The translations under genes and the position numbers were made by a program. Below are positions 9,009 through 17,954 of a stretch of 64,000 nt of DNA, piece after piece. This stretch comes from Gammaproteobacteria bacterium UBA2679 (GTDB taxonomy: Bacteria; Pseudomonadota; Gammaproteobacteria; Pseudomonadales; Oleiphilaceae). Each line of letters opens with the position of its first letter. Position 1 is the first letter of the stretch. The stretch is taken from contig DEMD01000003.1 in the NCBI GenBank assembly GCA_002354735.1, positions 577,128 through 641,127 on the forward strand, in the 5' to 3' direction. The notes under the pieces were generated by a model, which saw nothing but the letters and a program-made list of their open reading frames with translations, searched no databases and was not told the DNA's origin.

Positions 9009-9908
9009 CTAGCGGATGGCCCGGAGAAGCGCGAGCAGATCTGGCGCAAACTGAGCCAGCCCCGCGAGCCTGCCTGCGAAATCGAGCCCATCCTTGCGGC
9101 TCTGCAGCAGATTCTGCTCCACCTGATCCACCAGTTCATGGAGATAGCGCTCACCTCGCCAGCGATTCACCATCCACTCACTGACTGGAGCGAGCACCGG
9201 CGTCAGAACGACGGCTACGCCGAGACCACCTACCGCACCCGCAACGCCGACCCAGGCTGGTATACCGCTGAACTGCAGCCAGAGGGCGCCCCACCAGGAT
9301 TGTGACGCCACATAGACTGCAGAGGCCGTGGCGCTGCCTGCCGCCAGGGCGCTCCCGAACGTAACGTTGATGCCGCTAGTTCGAGATACGACGCCGATGA
9401 GCATGAAGACGAGAAGATCACGAGCGCCCTCGCTGGGGGTACTCAAGCGTTGAAGCTCACCGTAGAGATAACGCTCCACCAGTTCGAGCCGATCCTGGCT
9501 GGCCAGGTTCTGAAGCAGATCCTCGCAGGCTTCGAGCCTTGGGTCTGTCTGCAAGAGCCTCGTTTGCAACTTACGCTGTAACCCGGGCAGATCCAGCATA
9601 TCGTTTCGAATGAGCTGCATCATGGCTGCCTCCTTACCGCTTAGCCTTTGCGGGCTCGAAGGCTCAGCGGCAGCTTTACGCGGCAACAGCCCCCTTACCC
9701 CATGCCAAATAGTTCTCGGCATGCTCACGAGGTCACGCGGGATGTCCCGTCGATGCGCCCAGTGACGTCTGGCTATCGCACGGACAGATAGCAGTTCGTC
9801 TTCACAGATGCCGGCCACGCGGGCTCGTGCCGCCTCAAAATGTGCCTGCATTATCTCGCGCAATACCGACTCCGTATCTGCCTTCAAACTCGTATGTTGC
9901 AAACTCAT
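9009..9908 (-). CDS. Uncharacterised membrane protein
   Basis: The 299-residue product is not assigned to a family with confidence. Its N-terminal half is charged and helical (MQAHFEAARARVAGICEDEL, then two Arg-rich stretches). Its C-terminal half has about three hydrophobic segments, including LLVFMLIGVVSRTSG and GVAGAVGGLGVAVVLTPVLA, and an amphipathic tail. The ATG at 9908 (MSLQHTSLK) is chosen because GGAG lies just upstream, although very close to the ATG. An in-frame start at 9971 would invade the leader of the divergent transporter gene. It follows the same direction as the C13 peptidase 40 bases downstream, so the two may be co-transcribed. Confidence 0.65.
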   Translation of the reverse strand: MSLQHTSLKADTESVLREIMQAHFEAARARVAGICEDELLSVRAIARRHWAHRRDIPRDLVSMPRTIWHGVRGLLPRKAAAEPSSPQRLSGKEAAMMQLIRNDMLDLPGLQRKLQTRLLQTDPRLEACEDLLQNLASQDRLELVERYLYGELQRLSTPSEGARDLLVFMLIGVVSRTSGINVTFGSALAAGSATASAVYVASQSWWGALWLQFSGIPAWVGVAGAVGGLGVAVVLTPVLAPVSEWMVNRWRGERYLHELVDQVEQNLLQSRKDGLDFAGRLAGLAQFAPDLLALLRAIR

Positions 9909-9998
9909 TACTCCACTATCAGAGCGTTCGTTGGACAGAAACTGGTCTCGACGGCGGTCTGCCATGTACACTGCCCCGCCCGAGATTCAGAGCAGAAC

Positions 9999-10883
9999 AT
10001 GGAGACTATGCAGGCCCATCCACTCAAGGCAGATCTTATACTCGTCATCGTCACACTACTGGCTGCGGCAGGGTGGATTTTTTCACGTGAGACACTGCAG
10101 GGCATGCCACCGCTACTATTTATCGGCATCCGTTTCCTTGGAGCCGCCGCATTACTTGCGCTGTTATCGAAACACCATCTGAAGACGACGTCGAGGACAC
10201 AGTGGCGCGCTGGCCTACCCTCAGCCATCTGCTTCTCGGTCGCACTCGTGGTTTGGATCCACGCGCTTCAGCGAACCGAGCACGTTGGTGTTGGTGCTTT
10301 TATTACCAGTCTGGCAATCGTTCTCGTGCCGGTGGCGGGCTGGCTGATATACCGTGAGCTGCCGCAGCGAGCACAATGGTACTCGTTGCCGGTTTCCGCA
10401 GCAGGACTTGTGTTCCTGGCCACCGATGATCTTACGCAGCCCGACCGGGGACACCTCCTGTTCGCTGTGGCGGCGGTACTCTTCGCCATACATTTTACGC
10501 TCACCGGACGCGCTGTGCGTTTACTACCGGCACTGCCGCTCACCATTACCCAGCTCGCCATGGTGGGGATAGTTACGCTGGGCATTTCCGCAATATTTGA
10601 AACCTGGCCAGACAGTGTGACACCGGCTATATGGGGCTGGTTACTGGCGAGTCTTGTGCTCGCCACTGCAATGCGGTTCTACCTGCAGACTCGTGCACAG
10701 GCACTGTCTTCAGCCAATCATGCGGCGGTGATACTGACTCTCGAGCCGGTGTTTACAGCATTGCTGGCCGGCTTCTGGCTGGACGAGACACTCAGCGCAG
10801 CCCAACTGACGGGTTGCCTGCTCATCTTCGGCGCCATGCTGATTGCACGGTGGTCGGTGATCAAAGCCCTCTGGGGGAAATAA
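9999..10883 (+). CDS. EamA/DMT family transporter
   Basis: The 294-residue product is almost entirely hydrophobic, with about ten transmembrane helices in two EamA repeats (about residues 10-135 and 150-285). Typical blocks are visible: LFIGIRFLGAAALLAL in repeat 1 and AVILTLEPVFTALLAGFWL, LTGCLLIFGAMLIA in repeat 2. Members export or import amino acids, nucleobases or other small metabolites; the substrate cannot be told from sequence. The start is uncertain: ATGs at 9999 and 10008 are both possible. The longer open frame upstream has non-hydrophobic, low-quality sequence and overlaps the divergent gene. Confidence 0.87.
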   Translation: METMQAHPLKADLILVIVTLLAAAGWIFSRETLQGMPPLLFIGIRFLGAAALLALLSKHHLKTTSRTQWRAGLPSAICFSVALVVWIHALQRTEHVGVGAFITSLAIVLVPVAGWLIYRELPQRAQWYSLPVSAAGLVFLATDDLTQPDRGHLLFAVAAVLFAIHFTLTGRAVRLLPALPLTITQLAMVGIVTLGISAIFETWPDSVTPAIWGWLLASLVLATAMRFYLQTRAQALSSANHAAVILTLEPVFTALLAGFWLDETLSAAQLTGCLLIFGAMLIARWSVIKALWGK

Positions 10884-10909
10884 AGCCTCGACTGCCGGGC
10901 GGCGCCTGG

Positions 10910-11125
10910 TCAGGCATCCACGCTTCTCATGGCCTGATCCTGATAGTCTGCGTCGCCCTCTTCCGTCATGTCCCCCTTGAGAGAAGCCGCAACTGCCGTC
11001 GCGCCCTCGGTACCACGCTTTAGCCAGGCCTGAACCGCGTCTTGCGCTTCCTGGATGTCGGTAAACCGGCCGTCACTGATTGCCGCCCTGATCAATTGCT
11101 CCACACTTTCGATTCTGTCCTTCAT
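10910..11125 (-). CDS. Small hypothetical protein
   Basis: The 71-residue acidic, helical product (MKDRIESVEQLIRAAISDGR at its start) has no recognised domain, signal peptide or membrane segment. GAGG lies about 10 bases before the ATG at 11125. It sits between the transporter and the isochorismatase-like gene on the opposite strand. It looks like a genuine small gene because its composition is protein-like and it fills the interval, but it could be a species-restricted gene. Confidence 0.55.
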   Translation of the reverse strand: MKDRIESVEQLIRAAISDGRFTDIQEAQDAVQAWLKRGTEGATAVAASLKGDMTEEGDADYQDQAMRSVDA

Positions 11126-11285
11126 TGAGCAAACCCTCATCTTATCGTCTTGACCAGTGCATCTATTCGTTCAAGGCCAATCGCCTCCAAGGCTGCCCAC
11201 GTACCTCGCTCCAGATGGTTGGAGACGCCTGAGCGAACCAGCTATCGCTGCACCATATATTGCTCTATACGCTTTGGAGAACCCA

Positions 11286-11864
11286 ATGTCTGAATCGTTT
11301 CCCGAAAATTCGCCAACGGTCCTGCTCATCATCGACATGATGAATGACCTGGAATTCGAAGATGGCGAAGCCATGTTGCCTGGCGCAGTGTCTGCAGCGA
11401 AAGCGATTGCCAAGCTGAAGCAGGACGCCAGGCAGCGAGGCGTGCCGATCGTCTACGTCAACGACAACTTTGGCAAGTGGCGGTCCAACTTCGCTCAGAT
11501 TGTTGATCACTGCCTGCACGACGGCGTGCGAGGCAAAGAGCTTGTCGAACTGCTCGAGCCGGACGAAGACGACTATTTCGTCATCAAGTCCAAGCATTCT
11601 GGCTTTTACGGCACCACACTCGAGATTCTTCTGCGCAACATGGGCGCTCGCCACCTTGTCCTCACCGGTATTACTGCAGATATCTGTGTACTGTTCACAG
11701 CCCAGGATGCCTACATGCGCGACTATGATATCGTAGTACCCCGGGACTGCGTGGCCTGTGTCGAGGAGGACACCAAGCTTTTCACGCTCAAGCATCTCGA
11801 GCGCGCCTGCAAGGCGACGATCGTGGATACCGACAACATGAAATGGGATTTTGACAGTGAGTGA
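11286..11864 (+). CDS. Isochorismatase-family cysteine hydrolase
   Basis: The 192-residue product has the cysteine-hydrolase fold. The catalytic triad is visible: Asp in [13 protein letters not shown], Lys in [12 protein letters not shown], and Cys in [17 protein letters not shown]. The family includes isochorismatase, nicotinamidase and carbamoylhydrolases. The metal-binding Asp-x-His region expected in nicotinamidase is not seen after NDNFGKW, so nicotinamidase activity is not supported. The ATG at 11286 has GGAG six bases upstream and removes an implausible 43-residue extension. Its last 8 bases overlap the next gene, NAD synthetase, so the two are translationally coupled and a role in nicotinamide or NAD metabolism is a reasonable inference. 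Confidence 0.87.
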   Translation: MSESFPENSPTVLLIIDMMNDLEFEDGEAMLPGAVSAAKAIAKLKQDARQRGVPIVYVNDNFGKWRSNFAQIVDHCLHDGVRGKELVELLEPDEDDYFVIKSKHSGFYGTTLEILLRNMGARHLVLTGITADICVLFTAQDAYMRDYDIVVPRDCVACVEEDTKLFTLKHLERACKATIVDTDNMKWDFDSE

Positions 11865-13923
11865 GTCTGCCACGCGTTTTAACGATATCTATCACCACGG
11901 CTACGTCAGGACGTCCGTCGGCATACCACAAGTCAAGGTTGCCGATCCGGAGTTCAACACCGGACGCATCATCGATCTTGCCAGGCAGGCAGATAGCCAG
12001 CAGGCGGCGTTATGCCTGTTTCCCGAGCTCTGTATCAGCGCTTACACCTGCGGTGATCTCTTCCAGCAGGAAGCCCTGCTCGATGGCTGCCTGATCGCGC
12101 TCGAGCGCATTGTCGATGCCAGCAAAGGCTTGATGCCCGTTCTCCTTGTTGGCGCGCCTCTGCGAATTGAAGGTCGCCTTTTCAACTGCGCGCTTGCCAT
12201 CCATCGGGGTCGCATACTTGGCGTGATCCCAAAGTCCTATCTACCAAACTACAGAGAATTCTATGAAAAACGGCACTTCAGTTCAGGCCGGGACTGCGGG
12301 CTGCGCGAAGTCAGGCTGTTCGGCGAAGTGCTCCCCTTCGGACCGGATATCATTTTCGATGCCGTTGACGTACCCAACTTTCGCCTTCATGCAGAGATCT
12401 GCGAAGATGTCTGGGGCCCTATTCCGCCCAGTACCTATGCGGCCCTGGCTGGCGCTACCGTACTGACGAACCTGTCCGCGAGCAACATCACTGTCGATAA
12501 GGCACGCTATCGTTCCGATCTTTGTGCCAGACAGTCAGGCGCCTGCGTGGCTGCCTACCTCTACACAGCCGCGGGCTTCGGTGAGTCCACTACCGATCTG
12601 GCATGGGACGGCCATGCAATGATCTATGAAAACAACGACAAGCTCGGTGAAACTGAGCGCTTTCTCGACCAGGAGCAGCTACTGGTCCGCGACGTCGACC
12701 TCGAGCGGCTGGCTCAGGATCGCATGCGCTTGACCACCTTTCAGGACGCTGTGGTTGCCCATCAGGATAAAGTGATGGCTGTGCGACGGGTGACGTTCGA
12801 GCTGAAGCCGGCCAGGGCCTGTCTGCCATTGAGACGACAGGTCGAACGTTATCCGTACGTGCCCAGTAACCCCTACAACCTGGACCAGCGCTGCTTTGAG
12901 ACCTACAACATTCAGGTGCACGGCCTGGCCAAGCGACTGCAGTCCTCCGGCTTCGAGAAACTTGTCATTGGGGTATCCGGCGGTCTGGACTCAACTCATG
13001 CCCTGATCGTCGCCGCTCGTACAATGGACAAGCTCAAGCTCCCGAGAAGCAATATCCTTGCTTACACAATGCCCGGCTTTGCGACCAGCATGAAAACGAA
13101 GAACAATGCGCATGCGCTCATGAACAGTCTGGGTGTCAGCAGCAAGGAAATTGATATACGGCCGTCCTGCATGCAGATGCTCAAAGATATCGACCACCCT
13201 TATAGCCGGGGCGAAGAGATCTACGACGTGACCTTCGAGAATGTGCAGGCTGGAGAACGTACTTCGCACCTGTTCAGACTTGCGGGCCAGAACCACGCCC
13301 TCGTGCTCGGCACTGGAGATCTTTCGGAAATAGCGCTCGGCTGGATGACCTACGGTGTGGGCGACCATATGTCGCATTACAACGTCAACGCCAGCGTACC
13401 TAAAACGCTGATTCAGCATCTCATTCGCTGGATAGCGGCTGGCGATGAATTTTCGGCGGCGACCAACGACATACTCGTTTCGATCGTGGATACCGAAATC
13501 TCACCTGAACTCGTACCTGGCAATGTCGACTCGGATGAGCCTGCCCAGCTGACCGAGTCCAAAGTCGGACCCTATGAGCTGCAGGATTTCAACATGTACT
13601 ACATCACTCGCTTTGGATTTTCGCCACCCAAAGTCGCGTTCATGGCCCTGCACGCCTGGCAGAACGCTGCGGAGGGTGACTGGCCGAGTACAGTGCCAGA
13701 GGCTGCCAGAAAGCAGTATACGCTCGAGGAGATCCGCCACTGGCTGGAAGTCTTCTGCTTCCGCTTCTTCAAGATCAGCCAGTTCAAGCGCTCTGCTATG
13801 CCGGATGGACCGAAGGTTGGCTCGGGTGGATCGCTTTCGCCACGAGGCGATTGGCGTGCCCCCAGTGATGGCGAGGCTACCCTCTGGCTGCAGCTGATCG
13901 AAGACATTCCCAAAAAATCGTAA
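11857..13923 (+). CDS. nadE: Glutamine-dependent NAD(+) synthetase
   Basis: The 688-residue product has two enzymes in one chain. The N-terminal nitrilase-type glutaminase (about residues 15-300) shows Glu in [15 protein letters not shown], Lys in [11 protein letters not shown] and Cys in [11 protein letters not shown]. The C-terminal synthetase has the ATP-pyrophosphatase loop [12 protein letters not shown] and [13 protein letters not shown]. It converts deamido-NAD, ATP and glutamine to NAD, the last step of NAD synthesis, in the cytoplasm. Length matches the Mycobacterium-type long NadE. The GTG at 11857 is preferred (GTGAGTGA overlap with the preceding gene); a TTG lies 6 bases upstream. 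Confidence 0.96.
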   Translation: MSESATRFNDIYHHGYVRTSVGIPQVKVADPEFNTGRIIDLARQADSQQAALCLFPELCISAYTCGDLFQQEALLDGCLIALERIVDASKGLMPVLLVGAPLRIEGRLFNCALAIHRGRILGVIPKSYLPNYREFYEKRHFSSGRDCGLREVRLFGEVLPFGPDIIFDAVDVPNFRLHAEICEDVWGPIPPSTYAALAGATVLTNLSASNITVDKARYRSDLCARQSGACVAAYLYTAAGFGESTTDLAWDGHAMIYENNDKLGETERFLDQEQLLVRDVDLERLAQDRMRLTTFQDAVVAHQDKVMAVRRVTFELKPARACLPLRRQVERYPYVPSNPYNLDQRCFETYNIQVHGLAKRLQSSGFEKLVIGVSGGLDSTHALIVAARTMDKLKLPRSNILAYTMPGFATSMKTKNNAHALMNSLGVSSKEIDIRPSCMQMLKDIDHPYSRGEEIYDVTFENVQAGERTSHLFRLAGQNHALVLGTGDLSEIALGWMTYGVGDHMSHYNVNASVPKTLIQHLIRWIAAGDEFSAATNDILVSIVDTEISPELVPGNVDSDEPAQLTESKVGPYELQDFNMYYITRFGFSPPKVAFMALHAWQNAAEGDWPSTVPEAARKQYTLEEIRHWLEVFCFRFFKISQFKRSAMPDGPKVGSGGSLSPRGDWRAPSDGEATLWLQLIEDIPKKS

Positions 13924-13936
13924 GCGATCAGCATAC

Positions 13937-13971
13937 GGCCTGACGCCTGGCGGTCGGGATAAGGTCAGGCC
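13937..13971. terminator. Inverted repeat between convergent genes, possible terminator
   Basis: GGCCTGAC at 13937-13944 and GTCAGGCC at 13964-13971 form a perfect 8-bp stem with a 19-base loop, placed between the stop codons of the convergent nadE and EEP genes and overlapping the end of the latter. There is no clear T-run, so termination function is uncertain. Confidence 0.3.
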
Positions 13972-14681
13972 GCCCTGCTGGCAATCGTTATATCGGCTTC
14001 GATGGGATAGTGATCTGAGAACACACGGGTCTCGGGCGTTTTGAGCACGCGTGCGGAGTGCACTGTCATTCCTGGTCCCGACCACAGCCTGTCCAAACCG
14101 AAGATAGGGCATCGTGTAGGAAACGTCGCGCCAACCGGGTGCGGCGTCAACAAGCGGTTGACCCGTCGCAAGAGCTTGGAAAAGATCTGCCATTCATTGA
14201 AATCGCCGCCTACCAGAAGTGGTGCCGCCTGTCCCATCTCAAGACGCTTGAGGTGACTGCTCAGCTTCTCGAACTGCGCACTGCGCTCAATGCGCTTCAA
14301 CCCTTTATGCGCGTTGAGTAGATGCAGCGGTCCGCTTGGTGTCTGCACAATCGCTTCCTGAATGTTCCGCGGTTGTCGTCCTTCGTGCGTGACATCTATT
14401 GTCTGGTTGAAGCTGATCGGAAAGCGGGACATGACAGCATTGCCGTACCAGCCGTGCTCGCTGGCGACGGCCGGCGACGAGACGAGTTGCGAAAAATGAC
14501 CGGCGCAGAGATCTTCGATATCCTGATCACCATCCCGTTCTGCCGGCCTGGTGTCCATCTCCTGGAGCAGCACGACGTCCACTTCACGTGCGGCAAGAAA
14601 CTCACCGATACGCTTGTAACTCTGCTGACCGTCGATGCCAACACCACTGTGAATATTGTAAGTGACTACGCGAATACTCAT
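13965..14681 (-). CDS. Endonuclease/exonuclease/phosphatase (EEP) family protein
   Basis: The 238-residue product shows the metal-dependent phosphoesterase motifs in order: RVVTYNIHSGVG at the N-terminus, VVLLQEMD, LLNAHKG, LLVGGDFNEWQ, and SDHYPIEADI at the C-terminus. These are the Asn, Glu, His, Asp-x-Asn and Asp-His residues of the EEP fold. Substrates in this family range from DNA to phospholipid head groups. Its ATG overlaps the stop of the upstream phospholipase D-like gene by 4 bases (ATGA), so the two are made together. That suggests a phospholipid or cell-envelope role rather than DNA repair, by inference. Confidence 0.88.
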   Translation of the reverse strand: MSIRVVTYNIHSGVGIDGQQSYKRIGEFLAAREVDVVLLQEMDTRPAERDGDQDIEDLCAGHFSQLVSSPAVASEHGWYGNAVMSRFPISFNQTIDVTHEGRQPRNIQEAIVQTPSGPLHLLNAHKGLKRIERSAQFEKLSSHLKRLEMGQAAPLLVGGDFNEWQIFSKLLRRVNRLLTPHPVGATFPTRCPIFGLDRLWSGPGMTVHSARVLKTPETRVFSDHYPIEADITIASRAA

Positions 14682-16831
14682 GATGTTTTACGCTGTTGGT
14701 ATAGGTTGACGAGTTTCTGTGAGGCGAAAATGAGCACGATCCAGAACACGATACCTCCTGTAAGATAGCCTATATTCTGAGCTGATGGATTGATCACGAT
14801 CTGAGTGAGTGAATCTCCGACGAAACCCTTGGCCACCATGAGCGGGGCCATGCCAAGGAAGGTTCCCATCATGAACTGATAAAATCTGATCGACGAAAAG
14901 CCGGCGACCAGATTGACAAGACTGAAGGGCGCGATTGGTATCACCCGTATCGCAGCCACGCCGATGATGCCGCTTTCCTTGAACTTCTGATCGACACGTT
15001 TGACCTTGCTACCGCCTATGCGACTGAGGCTGTCACCGCCCATGGCCTGGCCTACGCCAAACAACAAGGCTGCACTGCACAACGCTCCGGCCATGCCATA
15101 GATCGGCCCCCATAGCGGCCCGAATACCGCCGCGACGGCGACCGATAACACTGTTACCGGGAAGAACAGGATGCCCGCCAGGACATATATTCCACACACG
15201 GCAGGCAGGGCCCAATAGGTGCCTCGGGTTGACTCAAGGAAGCCCTGCACTGCATCAGCATTCAGCCACGAAACGTGTTGGCTTGCGTAGTAGCCACCCG
15301 CCACCAGTAGCGCGATTATCAGAATCGCCGCTCCGAAGATGAGCACCTTCTTACTCGGGTTGCTGAGCTGGGTTCGTTTGCCGTTAAACAGGGTCAGGGG
15401 GGGCACGAGAGGTTCCTCCGGGTCGGAAAATGGGAGCATGAAAGCGTGTAAGGACTGGTCGGTGAATTGCTCATCCTCGACCTCGGACAAAGCGTATTTT
15501 CCCGGCCCTCTACAGCGCTCCAGTTCCCGAAGCGGCTGGCCAGGTTGCAGGAGACTGCGAAGCTGCGCCGGCTCGCAGCCTGAATGCTCGAGAACGAGAT
15601 CGTCTCGAGCCTGCCTGATCTGCTCGCGATGCACATCGGAGCGGGCTTCGAAGACGAGATCGCATTCCGTATCCAGCGTCATTGACCGGTTGGACAAATT
15701 CGCAGAGCCGATGACCATATAGCGATCATCGATGGTCATAACCTTTGAATGGACACGTTTCGAAGTCGTGTTGCCGTCATCATCTTCGTATGAGGAGGAC
15801 GCCATTAGTATGCGCTCTGGCTCTACGCCAGCTTCGAGTATCTTCTTGAAATCCACTCGACTGGCCCAGTACGCTTCACGTTCAACAGTGCCTTCTGGCT
15901 CATACGAACTCACTAGCAATACACGCAAATTTGGGCATTTCTTCAGACGCTCGTTGAGTCGCTCTGCAATTTCCTGGCGACTGGCAAACTGGTTCTCGAT
16001 ATAGATGAGATCCTCAGCGCGATCGATAAGATCGAGCAGCATGCGACGAACTTCCTGCTTCGGCTCAGCGTCATCCATGAAGGGAATCGTGCGAGCAATA
16101 GCGCAATCGATATCTTGAAATAACGGCGATACGGATAGCGGCCAGCATCTGGGGGTCTTCTCTCTCGGCTGTGGCCCCTCATCCCTGATTGCAACTGCTT
16201 CCTTGCGCGCAAGCCTTTTCCAGCGCCAACGCACCAACTCAGCAAGATGACCCACGATTGGCCCTGCGACAACGCACTGAACGTCGTGAAGCGGCCCGTA
16301 TGGGCCATCTTCCTCCACCCGTTCAGCTTCAATAGGCCGATGATCGCGCGTATCCCAGCGGTGCACCGCTATGTCCATACCTCCTGAGAATGCCACCTCA
16401 TCATCGATGATCACTATTTTCTGATGCTGACTGCCACCCATGGGAATGGTCGCATCAAGCTGCACATGAACGTTGTCCGGAGTTTTCTCATCCCAGACCT
16501 CCTTCGCCCAGAGTTCCCGCATCCCTAGAAAAGCGAGCGAAGAGTCCCATCTGAGCAGGTACACCTGCAGGTCTGGGTTATCGCGTGCACATTGCGCGAG
16601 CAGATCGCTCACGACCGAGGGCAGTTCAGCAGCACGCTCTTCCTCACCTCTGAGCAGGCGAATTCTGCTGTCGATATCCCACCCAACGATAAATATGCTG
16701 TGGCGGGCGCGACTAAAGGCTTCGTGCAGCGCCCTGTAATAGTTCTCACAATCAACAACAGGTGCAGCAAAACTTGCTGTGGCATGGCGCCAGCAATTGA
16801 CATCCGGCTTGAACAGCGAGGCGGTCGTCAT
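14678..16831 (-). CDS. Phospholipase D-like protein fused to a VTT membrane domain
   Basis: The 717-residue product has two phospholipase D motifs: GGSQHQKIVIIDDEVAFSGG and RVHSKVMTIDDRYMVIGSAN (His-x-Lys-x4-Asp in each). Together they form one complete active site in the first 460 residues. The C-terminal 210 residues are membranous (FGAAILIIALLVAGGYYA and following) with a VTT/SNARE-associated domain, including FFPVTVLSVAVAAVFGP and RVIPIAPFSLVNLVAG. The PLD half may hydrolyse or exchange phosphatidyl groups; VTT (DedA-like) domains are linked to lipid scrambling. This fusion is known in other proteobacteria. It overlaps the EEP gene downstream by 4 bases. Confidence 0.93.
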   Translation of the reverse strand: MTTASLFKPDVNCWRHATASFAAPVVDCENYYRALHEAFSRARHSIFIVGWDIDSRIRLLRGEEERAAELPSVVSDLLAQCARDNPDLQVYLLRWDSSLAFLGMRELWAKEVWDEKTPDNVHVQLDATIPMGGSQHQKIVIIDDEVAFSGGMDIAVHRWDTRDHRPIEAERVEEDGPYGPLHDVQCVVAGPIVGHLAELVRWRWKRLARKEAVAIRDEGPQPREKTPRCWPLSVSPLFQDIDCAIARTIPFMDDAEPKQEVRRMLLDLIDRAEDLIYIENQFASRQEIAERLNERLKKCPNLRVLLVSSYEPEGTVEREAYWASRVDFKKILEAGVEPERILMASSSYEDDDGNTTSKRVHSKVMTIDDRYMVIGSANLSNRSMTLDTECDLVFEARSDVHREQIRQARDDLVLEHSGCEPAQLRSLLQPGQPLRELERCRGPGKYALSEVEDEQFTDQSLHAFMLPFSDPEEPLVPPLTLFNGKRTQLSNPSKKVLIFGAAILIIALLVAGGYYASQHVSWLNADAVQGFLESTRGTYWALPAVCGIYVLAGILFFPVTVLSVAVAAVFGPLWGPIYGMAGALCSAALLFGVGQAMGGDSLSRIGGSKVKRVDQKFKESGIIGVAAIRVIPIAPFSLVNLVAGFSSIRFYQFMMGTFLGMAPLMVAKGFVGDSLTQIVINPSAQNIGYLTGGIVFWIVLIFASQKLVNLYQQRKTS

Positions 16832-17165
16832 GATCTCACCAAGGGTTTGAACCTCTCTCTTGTGTGCGTTTGTGTGTGCGTGGGCAGAGGGTGTCGCTCA
16901 TGCAGATGAAACACCAGAGAGTGACTATGCAGGTTTCAGGCCAGCAAGCGGCCAGATGCTTGACAAGTAGCGGGCATTTACAGGCAAGTGCTTGTCAGGT
17001 CTGCGAATGCACAGAACTGGCGCCTGTGTTTCGCACATGATTTCACCGCAGTTCGGCGGAGCTGGAGGAGAAGAAATTACATTTTCTGGCTTCGCACCGG
17101 TTCAGGTCGGAGACATCCCCTGTTGGAGCAAAGCCAGAGATCGGGCTTTCAATAAACTAAGCTGC
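16832..17165. other. Intergenic region with GT-rich tract and inverted repeat
   Basis: No gene is supported. The leader of the PLD-VTT gene contains a GT-rich simple tract (about 16859-16889). A further 7-bp inverted repeat, TGACAAG at 16961-16967 and CTTGTCA at 16991-16997, lies upstream and could be an operator or an accident. Confidence 0.35.
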
Positions 17166-17861
17166 TTAGTCCAGATATGGCGCTTGCCCCGGATTGAGGA
17201 AAAAGCGCGCGAGCACACCGGCTATTTTTTGCGTCGAAAGCGAACGCTGCAGCGACGCTAGCGCTTGCGCCTGCAGCGCCTCTCCAAGAATCGCACTTCG
17301 GTCCATGATAAGTTCAGCCATGAAGCCTGCTTCAAACTCCGGGTGCGGTTGCAGGGTCAATGCCTGCTGGCCGTAAGAGAGCCCAGCGTATCTGCAGAAG
17401 TCATTTTGAAGAAAGCATTTCGCGTCAGCCGGTGCCTCGATGACCTGATCCTGGTGAAAGGCCATGATAGACAGCGCCTCTCCATCATCGAAGTCATAGG
17501 TTTTGGCCCCTATCGACCAGCCATCATGAAATTTCTCGACCCGACCACCCATCGCCTGAGCAATGATCTGGTGACCGAAACAAATACCGGCGATGGGGCG
17601 CTTCACGGCAAAACAGGCACGGATGAATGTTTCGAGGGGCTCGATCCAGGCGTGAGGCTCGTAAACGCCGTGCCTGGAGCCGGTGATCAGCCATGCGTCA
17701 GCAGCCTCAGGGTCTTCAGGCAGGTGTCCGTCGAGGATTGAATAGACCTCGAAACTGAAATGGGTTTCACCTAGCAGGCGAACGAACATACTGTCGTAGT
17801 CGCCATAGCGCGGCAGCAGGTCGTCGGGTACACGACCGGGTTTGAGGATACCTATCTTCAT
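17166..17861 (-). CDS. Class I glutamine amidotransferase
   Basis: The 231-residue product is a stand-alone GATase1 domain. The nucleophile elbow is GICFGHQIIAQAMGG (Cys), and the second catalytic region is LTLQPHPEFEA (His and Glu). An early block, AWLITGSRHGVYE, is the oxyanion strand typical of the family. Members release ammonia from glutamine or cleave gamma-glutamyl bonds, for example in polyamine or gamma-glutamyl-amine breakdown. No partner synthetase is adjacent, so a free gamma-glutamyl hydrolase role is possible. It precedes the glutathionyl-hydroquinone reductase gene region but is transcribed from its own upstream gap of about 90 bases. Confidence 0.88.
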   Translation of the reverse strand: MKIGILKPGRVPDDLLPRYGDYDSMFVRLLGETHFSFEVYSILDGHLPEDPEAADAWLITGSRHGVYEPHAWIEPLETFIRACFAVKRPIAGICFGHQIIAQAMGGRVEKFHDGWSIGAKTYDFDDGEALSIMAFHQDQVIEAPADAKCFLQNDFCRYAGLSYGQQALTLQPHPEFEAGFMAELIMDRSAILGEALQAQALASLQRSLSTQKIAGVLARFFLNPGQAPYLD

Positions 17862-17954
17862 GAGGGTTACCGCAAGGCAGGAAAATGAATATCACTCAAG
17901 TATAGCGTTTGAGCACAAAACGAGAGCTGCAGAATAATCTTTGCGAGCAAGTGA

